From JBHHYR01 sp046757585 (GTDB lineage: Bacteria > Desulfobacterota > Binatia > HRBIN30), in contig JBHHYR010000211.1 of the NCBI GenBank assembly GCA_046757585.1, forward strand, positions 1-6,898: DNA of 6,898 nucleotides, given 5' to 3'. Shown in pieces: positions 1 through 5,118 of the stretch; position 1 is the first letter of the stretch; each line of letters opens with the position of its first letter. A program made the position numbers and the translations under genes. The notes beneath the pieces are model-generated. The model was not told the DNA's origin and made no database searches. It saw only the letters and a list, made by a program, of their open reading frames with translations.

Positions 1-370
1 CCAACGCCAGCGCGGCGAACGGTATGACGGTGTCGCCGAACCGCCGCCACGGCAGTCGCAGCGCGCCACACACCAGCGGCAGCGCCACCGCCAACAGGAG
101 CATGCCGCCCGGAATGCGAAAGCCGTGGAGCCAACCTCGCAACTCCACTGGCACGTAGTCGTCAAACGGGAAGCAGTGCGCTTCCGCCAGGTACAGCAGC
201 TTGGAGCCAAGCAGAATGCTGCCCGCCAGCACGGCCAGGGCAACAGCCGAACGGCTCGCCGGGAAGCCCGCGCGCACGGCGACGAGTGTGCCCACGCCGA
301 CGCCCGTGAACGCCGCACAACCCCACATCACGAAGTACAGTGGAATCGAGTCGAAGAGCCACGGGTGCAT
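1..370 (-). CDS. Lgt-family (prolipoprotein diacylglyceryl transferase-like) membrane protein, partial
   Basis: Only the first 123 codons are present; the gene runs off the left edge. It starts with MHPWLFDSIPLY, the usual Lgt opening, followed by hydrophobic segments near residues 11-31, 42-61 and 88-105. The stretch AGSILLGSKLLYL (49-61) matches the GxxLGxRLxY region of Lgt. FRIPGGMLLL (84-93) sits where Lgt has its SFHGG loop, and RRFGDTVIPFAALAL (109-123) matches the segment before the GRxGN signature, which lies outside the window. Known Lgt enzymes move a diacylglyceryl group from phosphatidylglycerol to the lipobox cysteine of prolipoproteins in the inner membrane. Here a proline (Pro87) stands at the position of the essential histidine, so canonical activity is doubtful and this may be a divergent paralogue. 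The ATG start is supported by GGAAGG six bases upstream. Family assignment is fairly secure; function is not. Confidence 0.75.
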   Translation of the reverse strand, partial: MHPWLFDSIPLYFVMWGCAAFTGVGVGTLVAVRAGFPASRSAVALAVLAGSILLGSKLLYLAEAHCFPFDDYVPVELRGWLHGFRIPGGMLLLAVALPLVCGALRLPWRRFGDTVIPFAALAL

Positions 371-376
371 GCGATT

Positions 377-382
377 CCTTCC
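377..382 (-). promoter_or_regulatory. Ribosome binding site of the Lgt-like gene
   Basis: On the minus strand this reads GGAAGG, six bases before the ATG at 370. It fixes the start of the Lgt-like protein. Confidence 0.7.
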
Positions 383-422
383 TTCTACCGCGTCTTCTAC
401 GACACCGCCGCGGTTGAAGTCT

Positions 423-452
423 GTATCCGCGGATACAAAAAGTGCACTTTTT
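423..452. promoter_or_regulatory. Two abutting perfect palindromes (candidate operator pair)
   Basis: A 14-base perfect palindrome, GTATCCGCGGATAC (423-436), is followed with no gap by a 16-base perfect palindrome, AAAAAGTGCACTTTTT (437-452). They lie 53-82 bases upstream of the Lgt-like start codon, a normal operator distance. Perfect dyads without a spacer suit binding by symmetric protein dimers better than a terminator. The second could, on either strand, fold as an A-stem/T-tail hairpin with a four-base loop, so a bidirectional terminator is the main alternative. The symmetry is seen directly; the role is inferred. Confidence 0.5.
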
Positions 453-453
453 C

Positions 454-469
454 GGGGCGGCAATGCCCC
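454..469 (+). repeat. Stem-loop with GCAA loop
   Basis: GGGGC (454-458) pairs with GCCCC (465-469). Adding a G-U pair (459/464) leaves the loop GCAA, a GNRA-type tetraloop. That wobble and loop exist only if the plus strand is transcribed; the minus strand would have an A/C mismatch there. It starts one base after the 437-452 palindrome. Confidence 0.45.
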
Positions 470-470
470 A

Positions 471-487
471 GGCCGCACGCCGCGGCC
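471..487. repeat. Stem-loop GGCCGC/GCGGCC
   Basis: A perfect six-base stem (471-476 with 482-487) encloses the five-base loop ACGCC. It follows the preceding stem-loop after one base and is the fourth inverted repeat in a row in 423-487. GC-rich sequence makes short stems common, so this one alone would mean little. Confidence 0.4.
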
Positions 488-693
488 GGCGGAGCGCAGG
501 ATGTGCAGGCTAGCGTAGCAACCCGCTGCTCCGTTGGTGTTCATGGCCGCTGCGGTCATTCCCTGTCGATGCACCACCGGCCTCACACGTGTGGTTCACT
601 GCGTGGAGTTGTGGGCCCGCACCGTGAGGCGACGGTCCCTCAGTAGGAGGCGGCCTTCGCGGCAGAGCTTGCCCAGCGCTCGCGGAGCAAGGG

Positions 694-1014
694 TTGATCG
701 AAGAGCGCCGCGGGCAGGTGCGCAGACGTGGGCGTCACTTCATCGCTGCCACGGGCGAGGAGCGCCACGCGCTGGCGCTGGAGTACGCTGGGATCTTCTA
801 TAAGGGCCTCATTAACAAACTCCTGCTTGCTGATGGGCGGACCTACGTCCGCAACCACTATCTGGACATTCCTGAGGAACGGATTCTGGAGTTTCAGCGT
901 GCACTCGATACGGCACTGCGAGGACTGGTCGATCGCTTTGCGACACGCCCATCGCGTGGGACACGGTTCCTCAAGGTGCTGGTCACGTCGGCACCCTTCG
1001 ACGAGGGAACCTGA
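694..1014 (+). CDS. Small soluble protein, possible C-terminal fragment of a TIGR02147/DUF4423-like regulator
   Basis: The frame gives 106 residues from a TTG start, with GGAG at 684-687 six bases before it. Residues 1-16 (IEERRGQVRRRGR) are strongly basic. A helical region (22-45) is followed by DGRTYVRNHYLDIP (47-60), a long amphipathic helix (61-84) and a final strand FLKVLVTSAPF (92-102). This order resembles the C-terminal half of TIGR02147/DUF4423 proteins, where a 'GLI' wing strand leads to a helical domain and a closing strand ending near a proline. In-frame codons before the TTG read ALAEQGLIEE, typical of a winged-helix end, and the frame stays open back to a TGA at 625. No ATG or GTG lies in that stretch, so the gene may be a 5'-truncated remnant. 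The stop shares one base with the next gene's ATG (TGATG). The similarity is from memory and moderate; otherwise it is an unknown protein. Confidence 0.5.
   Translation: MIEERRGQVRRRGRHFIAATGEERHALALEYAGIFYKGLINKLLLADGRTYVRNHYLDIPEERILEFQRALDTALRGLVDRFATRPSRGTRFLKVLVTSAPFDEGT
1003..1008 (+). promoter_or_regulatory. Ribosome binding site of the lipoprotein gene (ATG 1014)
   Basis: GAGGGA lies five bases before the ATG at 1014, inside the end of the preceding gene. Together with the TGATG overlap it suggests translational coupling. A second site, GGAAG at 1051-1055, lies six bases before an in-frame GTG at 1062, which would give a shorter, more ordinary signal peptide. Both starts are credible. 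Confidence 0.5.
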
Positions 1015-1328
1015 TGCAACACCCAAGCTGGCGCTCGGACTGCCGGGCGCGGAAGATCAATGTGAGGCGTGCATTCCTACCGCTGTGTGCGCTCGCCGTG
1101 CTCAGCCTGGTTGGTTGCGCGGGTGGATCCAGCGGCTTCGATCTCCGGCCCGCACAGCGAGCGGAGCAAGCCCTGATCGAAGAGGTGACGGCGAGCGGGC
1201 AGTGCGCCGACTTCGAGGGGATGCTGATCTGCGGAGCCGCTTTACCGTTGTCGGGACCTCCGGGGGGGACCTTTGCCCACGCAACCGGTGCTTTCCGATC
1301 CCGTGGTCATTTTTCCGCCCCGTGGTGA
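1014..1328 (+). CDS. Lipoprotein, N-terminal piece of a frameshifted gene
   Basis: From the ATG the product opens with a long basic region, then a hydrophobic stretch ending in the lipobox LVGC; the cysteine is residue 35. From the GTG at 1062 the signal peptide would be VRRAFLPLCALAVLSLVG with the cysteine at position 19. The mature part starts CAGGSSGFDLRPAQ and contains CADFEGMLIC, which offers a possible disulphide. At about residue 84 the frame meets seven G (1262-1268). Beyond that the translation (TFAHATGAFRSRGHF) is low-grade and stops at 1328, while a good frame opens one base over and continues to 1755. Removing one G joins the two into a single 246-residue lipoprotein (230 from the GTG). 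I do not recognise the family. The lipoprotein nature is well supported; the break could be a sequencing error, a real mutation or slippage. Confidence 0.6.
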   Translation: MQHPSWRSDCRARKINVRRAFLPLCALAVLSLVGCAGGSSGFDLRPAQRAEQALIEEVTASGQCADFEGMLICGAALPLSGPPGGTFAHATGAFRSRGHFSAPW

Positions 1329-1755
1329 GGCTCTCGAGTGCCGCGGTGCTGCTGTGACTGGATGCTCAGCGGCGATTCTGGTGACGGGCGGCCTGTTACC
1401 CGGTTCGAGCGGGATGCTGGAAGGCGGCAGTACGGTGCAGGTGGCAGTTGGGCCGGTCGACCCGCCGGCGGGGTGGGTAGCCGGGGAAGCGGAGGTTTAC
1501 GCGGCCGGCGACGAGCCAGCGCGCGCCCAGCTCCAGGTAGCACTACCCCCGGACGGGCCGGTGCCGCTGGTGACGGGTACGCCGGTGCGCATCGCCGTGC
1601 TCATCTTCCTCCCGGATACGGTAGCACCGTCCCCCGTTGACGAGGCGCGTTTGCTGTCCGACTTCGGTGCGGATGTCACCGTGGTCACCAGCGATCTCGT
1701 GCTCGAGAGGGTGTCCGACGAGGCGTTCAATCCGCCGATGCCCGTCTCGCGCTGA
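1273..1755 (+). CDS. C-terminal piece of the frameshifted lipoprotein
   Basis: This frame has a nominal TTG start at 1273, but the frame is open farther upstream and there is no ribosome binding site or signal peptide, so it is almost surely the continuation of the lipoprotein gene beginning at 1014/1062. It encodes 160 residues rich in Gly, Pro, Val and Ala with alternating hydrophobic stretches (for example AAILVTGGLLPG near 33-44, and VRIAVLIFLP), suggesting an all-beta domain. A second cysteine pair, ECRGAAVTGC (22-31), mirrors the pair before the break and fits an exported protein. The region GGSTVQVAVGPVDPPAGWVAGEAEV is domain-like, but I cannot name a family. The stop faces the stop of the SRPBCC gene on the other strand across 30 bases; no clear terminator hairpin with a T-run was found there. 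Confidence 0.55.
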   Translation: MPTQPVLSDPVVIFPPRGEALECRGAAVTGCSAAILVTGGLLPGSSGMLEGGSTVQVAVGPVDPPAGWVAGEAEVYAAGDEPARAQLQVALPPDGPVPLVTGTPVRIAVLIFLPDTVAPSPVDEARLLSDFGADVTVVTSDLVLERVSDEAFNPPMPVSR

Positions 1756-1785
1756 CCCGCGGCCGAGAAACCGGGCCCACTTTCC

Positions 1786-2280
1786 CTATCTTTTCGACGA
1801 GCGCCGGTGCCCGAGTGCCCGTTGTGTCGTCTGCTCCGTGGCCGCACGCTCGGCGGCGGCTTTGAATTCGAGCACCGACTGCTTCAGGGCTTGGCGTTCC
1901 ATGACCGTACGGATCGGCCCCGGGACCCAGAAGCCGATCGAGACGGCCTGCCGGCAGGTCGCTCGGGTCAACTTCGGGCCCACCTTCTCGAACAGGTAGC
2001 TGCCCTCGATGGACTCCAGATCCCCGCCGACAGACCTCCAAGTCAAACGCGTGGGCTTGGCGTACTCGTACTCCAAGACATAGCGAATGCTTTTCAGCTT
2101 CATGTCGACGCGATACTCGACCTGCTTCGCCAGTCCGTTGGGGTACCGATCGAGCACCTTCGTCCGTTCGACCGCCGAAAACCAGCTCGGGTAGCGCTCG
2201 AAGTCGGTCACCGTGACGAAGCACTGTCGCACCGAAGCGTCCACGTCGGTGGTGAACTCTTGTGCCCTTGCGGGGCTCAT
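1786..2280 (-). CDS. SRPBCC-family protein (polyketide cyclase/COQ10-like START domain)
   Basis: A 164-residue soluble protein without signal peptide or membrane helix. It has the single-domain SRPBCC layout: first strand QEFTTDVDAS (7-16), then FVTVTDFERYPSWFSAVERTKV (21-42), equivalent to the conserved 'xxDfexYPxFxp.v' helix-loop of polyketide cyclase/COQ10 proteins, a run of strands (55-115, including LTWRSVGGDLESIEGSYLFE), and a C-terminal helix (122-147) covering the cavity. The last 17 residues are polar and basic. Such folds bind hydrophobic ligands; Coq10-type members carry ubiquinone, others are aromatase/cyclases or have no known ligand. The ATG has AAGG eight bases upstream. It lies 76 bases downstream of the propeller gene, same strand, and is the last of four leftward genes. 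Fold assignment is firm; the ligand is unknown. Confidence 0.85.
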   Translation of the reverse strand: MSPARAQEFTTDVDASVRQCFVTVTDFERYPSWFSAVERTKVLDRYPNGLAKQVEYRVDMKLKSIRYVLEYEYAKPTRLTWRSVGGDLESIEGSYLFEKVGPKLTRATCRQAVSIGFWVPGPIRTVMERQALKQSVLEFKAAAERAATEQTTQRALGHRRSSKR

Positions 2281-2356
2281 GTGGTGCGCCTTATCTCAGG
2301 CGCGGCCAGGAAGCAAAACCCCGGCGGCGAGGGCGATCATCCCCGCGTGGCGAGAC

Positions 2357-4426
2357 CTACGGATGCCAGGGGCGGATCGCTCGTTCCCAAGGGTCGCGCG
2401 GTGTGGGGCGCAGCGCAGCGGATGGCGGGGGGACGGATGCGGGCCGCCTCACATTGGGGGCACTGTTGTTCATGAGCAGCAGGACCGTGTGCGAGCCGCG
2501 GTTGACCACCGCGAGGTCGACACGCTGGTCTTCGTTGAAGTCGCCTGCGGTCACTGCGGTCGGCTGCCGGCCGACGGGGAAACTGACCGGCTCGGCGAAC
2601 ACGTTGTGGCCCATGCCTGGCAGAACGGAGATCGAGTCCTCACTTTCGCTGGCGACCACGAGGTCAAGCCACCCATCGCGGTCGAAATCGACCGACACGA
2701 GCGGGTGGATCTTCGTCCCCATATCTCCCACCACCGCCGCCGCGAGGCCACCCTCTTGTCCGTTCAGGATCGACACACGCTCGCCGAGCGTGCTTCCCAC
2801 GATCAGATCAGTGCGGTGGTCGTTGTCCATGTCGCCAGTCATCAGAAACGTGGGACGCGGGATCACTGGGAAGTTGGTCACGCGAGGGAAGCGGCCCCGG
2901 CCGTCGCCAAAGAGGATGGAGACGCTTTCCGAAATGGTGTTGGCGACCGCAAGGTCAGCGCGGCCGTCGTGATCGAAGTCTGCGCTCACCACCGCGCTGG
3001 GGCCGATGCCGACCGCGACGAGCAAGGGAGACGCGAAGGTGCCGCGGCCGTCACCAGCGAGGACGGCGACATCATCCGAGGCGAAATCGGCGACCGCCAG
3101 GTCGGGATGGCCATCGCGGTCAAAGTCGCCAACGGTGAGGGCACGAGGCTCGCGTCCCACACGTCTCACCGTGCGCCGGGTAAAATGCGCCCGTCCGTCT
3201 CCGAGCAGCACGTGCACCGTGTTGCCGCCATGGTCGACGACGGCCAGATCGGTGTGCAGATCACCGTTGAAATCAGCGACGGCCGCCGCGATCGGGTCGG
3301 CGCCGGCGACGAGGATCGGGGGGCCGGCGAAGTTCCCAGCGCCGTCGCCGCGGAGCAGCGTGACCGCACCACTGCGCTGCCCGAGGGCTGCGAGATCGAG
3401 CACCCCGTCACCTGTGAGATCCTGCGCGACCAGACTCCGCGCCCCCGCGGCGACGCTGAAGGCGCGCCCCTGTTGAAACGCACCGGTGCCGTCTCCTTGC
3501 CAGATCGTGGCACTGCAGCGCAGGCCGTCGAGAACCGCGACATCAGGATGCCCGTCGCCATCGAAATCCCCGGCGGCGATGGCACGCAAATCGGCATTGT
3601 GTTCCAGTCGTTGTGCTCCCCGAAAGCTGCCCTTGCCGTTCCCTGCCAAGAGCGCGAGACCGACCTCGTCAACGACGGCCAGGTCCAGTGTGCCGTTGCC
3701 GTCGAAATCCCGTGCCACGACGCCGCGCGGCTGCGCCGTCGTGACGGACACACCCGCCGGTCTGAAATTGCCGCCGCTGTCTCCTGCGACGACGGCGATC
3801 GCCGCGCCACCGGTGTCGGGGAGGGCAAGGTCGATCCGGCCGTCGCCGGTAAAGTCGCCACTGGCGATGAGCCGTACCGGAAAGCCGGGCTTGACTTCGG
3901 AGCTGGGTGTGAACCCACCGCGGCCATCGCCCAGGAGCACGGAGACGCCTGCCGCGTGGCCCACCAGCAGATCCGCGTGCTGGTCGTTGTTCATGTCTGC
4001 CGTCTGCACCACGGCCGGGCGTGGTCCGGTCTGGAAACGTCTCGGGGCTCCGAATCCCCCGGCCCCGTCGCCGCGACGAACACGCACCTCCGGCACCAAG
4101 GGGCTCGCGTAGGCAATGTCCAGGTGCCCGTCGCCGTCAAAATCGGCGCCCGCGATCGTGCGAGGGCTCGACGCCGTGCGTACCGCCAGCGGCGTGGAAA
4201 ATAGTCCGTGCGCCACCCCGAAAAGAATGGCGAGGCCGCCGCTGTCTGCCACCACCAGGTCCATGTCGCGATCTTGGTTGACGAAACCCGCGACGAACGC
4301 CCTTGGGGGCGAACCCGTCGGGAAATCAGCCCGCGCCAGGAACGAGACGTGGGCGGTAGCGGAACGCGCCACCAGGGCCGTGAAGAGCACGCCGTAAAAC
4401 GCACCACGCCGCAACGCAGTTCTCAT
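2357..4426 (-). CDS. Exported FG-GAP/VCBS repeat protein (beta-propeller, 13 repeats)
   Basis: A 689-residue protein with a signal peptide (RR near residues 6-7, hydrophobic core 10-20, likely cleavage after ATA at 25). Nearly all of the rest is 13 repeats whose acidic loops begin near residues 48, 95, 144, 191, 240, 287, 336, 385, 434, 483, 532, 580 and 629, a spacing of 47-49. The typical unit is DFDGDGxxDLAV followed by a VLLGDGRGxF strand, the FG-GAP/VCBS signature of integrin-alpha-like propeller blades with calcium-binding loops. The first loop is degenerate (FVNQDRDMDL); loops 3, 8, 11 and 13 lack the loop glycine. After MNNSAPN (652-658) comes a Pro/Arg-rich tail to 689, with no membrane anchor, PEP-CTERM or autotransporter domain. 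It probably acts in the periplasm or outside the cell; the ligand is unknown. The start has only a weak ribosome binding site. The 99-base gap upstream suggests it may have its own promoter. Confidence 0.9.
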   Translation of the reverse strand: MRTALRRGAFYGVLFTALVARSATAHVSFLARADFPTGSPPRAFVAGFVNQDRDMDLVVADSGGLAILFGVAHGLFSTPLAVRTASSPRTIAGADFDGDGHLDIAYASPLVPEVRVRRGDGAGGFGAPRRFQTGPRPAVVQTADMNNDQHADLLVGHAAGVSVLLGDGRGGFTPSSEVKPGFPVRLIASGDFTGDGRIDLALPDTGGAAIAVVAGDSGGNFRPAGVSVTTAQPRGVVARDFDGNGTLDLAVVDEVGLALLAGNGKGSFRGAQRLEHNADLRAIAAGDFDGDGHPDVAVLDGLRCSATIWQGDGTGAFQQGRAFSVAAGARSLVAQDLTGDGVLDLAALGQRSGAVTLLRGDGAGNFAGPPILVAGADPIAAAVADFNGDLHTDLAVVDHGGNTVHVLLGDGRAHFTRRTVRRVGREPRALTVGDFDRDGHPDLAVADFASDDVAVLAGDGRGTFASPLLVAVGIGPSAVVSADFDHDGRADLAVANTISESVSILFGDGRGRFPRVTNFPVIPRPTFLMTGDMDNDHRTDLIVGSTLGERVSILNGQEGGLAAAVVGDMGTKIHPLVSVDFDRDGWLDLVVASESEDSISVLPGMGHNVFAEPVSFPVGRQPTAVTAGDFNEDQRVDLAVVNRGSHTVLLLMNNSAPNVRRPASVPPPSAALRPTPRDPWERAIRPWHP

Positions 4427-4525
4427 CGCACTTGCCAGATATCAGATCACGTAGCGTCTGTCTGCGTTGCCGAAGTAATGCAACAAGCTAGGCGGTTCCA
4501 CCGCAGGTAAACACGTCGCGTGCTT

Positions 4526-4999
4526 CTACTGTGGGTCGGCCAGATCGGGACGGAACTGCGGGTGTGCCGTGAGCCAGTTGACGGCACCCCGGATCGACTC
4601 TTCGTTCTTTTTGTTGATGAAGCGGTAGATGGCCCCCTCGAAGATCCGGAGCAGCGGCGTGGTCATGTGGAACGATTCCCGGAACCGGATGCGCGTCCGA
4701 TTCGGCCCGAGGGGCTCGAGGGTCATCGACCCGCTGAGGCCGGTACGGAGCATCAGGTAATCGTACCCGCGGTTGGGTTTGACGTTGGTCACCAGTTCGA
4801 AGGATTCACCGCGGCGCCCGAAAGGCAAAGGGTAGATCACTTTGCGCAGCAAGCCGTTGCCGTCCTGGTCTCCGGGGTAGACGATTTCGACGTCGAGTAC
4901 GCTCGGGGCGTACTCTTTCCACAGCTCATAGTGCTGGAAGAGGGCCCAGATTCGCGCAGCCGCGAACGGCATTTCCAGCTCAAACTCGTGGTGACGCAC
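4526..4999 (-). CDS. SRPBCC-family protein (polyketide cyclase/dehydrase-like)
   Basis: A 157-residue soluble protein with the SRPBCC order: first strand HHEFELEMPFAAARIWALF (3-21), helix-loop HYELWKEYAPSV (23-34), strands through GLLRKVIYPLPF and GESFELVTNVKP, the turn SGSMTLEPLGPNRTRIRF (89-106), and a C-terminal helix (115-145). The frame stays open far upstream into the prenyltransferase gene, but that extension is Arg/Pro/Ala-rich and lies antiphase to a real gene. I place the start at the GTG at 4999 because GGGAAG lies six bases before it and the domain starts there. An in-frame ATG at 5035 (12 residues more) has no ribosome binding site and is the alternative. It probably binds a hydrophobic small molecule; its position after a UbiA prenyltransferase makes a prenylated lipid or quinone a plausible but unproven ligand. 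It shares little sequence with the other SRPBCC protein in the window. Confidence 0.8.
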   Translation of the reverse strand: MRHHEFELEMPFAAARIWALFQHYELWKEYAPSVLDVEIVYPGDQDGNGLLRKVIYPLPFGRRGESFELVTNVKPNRGYDYLMLRTGLSGSMTLEPLGPNRTRIRFRESFHMTTPLLRIFEGAIYRFINKKNEESIRGAVNWLTAHPQFRPDLADPQ

Positions 5000-5005
5000 C
5001 GTTGT

Positions 5006-5011
5006 CTTCCC
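5006..5011 (-). promoter_or_regulatory. Ribosome binding site deciding the GTG start of the SRPBCC gene
   Basis: On the minus strand this reads GGGAAG, six bases before the GTG at 4999. The upstream ATG at 5035 has nothing comparable, so the shorter protein is preferred. Confidence 0.55.
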
Positions 5012-5118
5012 GGCTCGGGTATAGGGCACCCACATCCGACGGTGCAAGGGGTCGAAGACTCTCCACCTCTCCGGCCACGCCCAGCTTCCTGTAGCCGCGT
5101 GCGCCGCGCATCGTCCGC

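Larger units (their letters stand above)
371..693. other. Gene-free region between divergent genes, rich in inverted repeats
   Basis: About 320 bases separate the leftward Lgt-like gene from the rightward 106-codon gene. I see no convincing coding sequence; the open frames across it are out of phase with any recognisable protein. It holds the palindrome block described separately (423-487), a weak small stem at 404-414 (ACCG/CGGT), an imperfect long-range stem pairing 490-497 with 525-533, a 10-base palindrome CACACGTGTG at 584-593, and two mutually exclusive stems (621-625 with 632-636; 625-629 with 638-642). The sequence around 433-452 is clearly more AT-rich than its surroundings. No convincing -35/-10 pair was found. 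It must contain the promoter of the Lgt-like gene unless that gene is read from farther upstream. Confidence 0.6.

Noticed and set aside
125..646. A 173-codon plus-strand frame across the Lgt-like gene and the palindrome block
   Set aside because: It is antisense to the Lgt-like membrane protein in its first half and His/Arg/Gln-rich throughout.
640..1026. A 128-codon minus-strand frame opposite the small protein at 694-1014
   Set aside because: The plus-strand frame has a ribosome binding site, sensible amphipathic helices and a stop overlapping the next start; the minus frame lacks these.
1756..1785. Possible terminator between the convergent lipoprotein and SRPBCC genes
   Set aside because: Only a four-base stem (CCCG/CGGG) with a 12-base loop could be found, and no T-run follows on either strand.
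1727..2224. A 165-codon minus-strand frame overlapping the SRPBCC gene at 1786-2280
   Set aside because: It is an alternative frame on the same strand; the other frame shows the SRPBCC pattern and this one is Arg/Gly/His-rich with no recognisable motif.
2213..4204. A 663-codon open frame on the plus strand opposite the propeller gene
   Set aside because: It is antisense to a clear repeat protein. The repeated Asp/Gly/Val codons (GAC, GGC, GTC) rarely give stops in reverse, and the translation is His/Arg/Asp-rich with no signal peptide or known domain.
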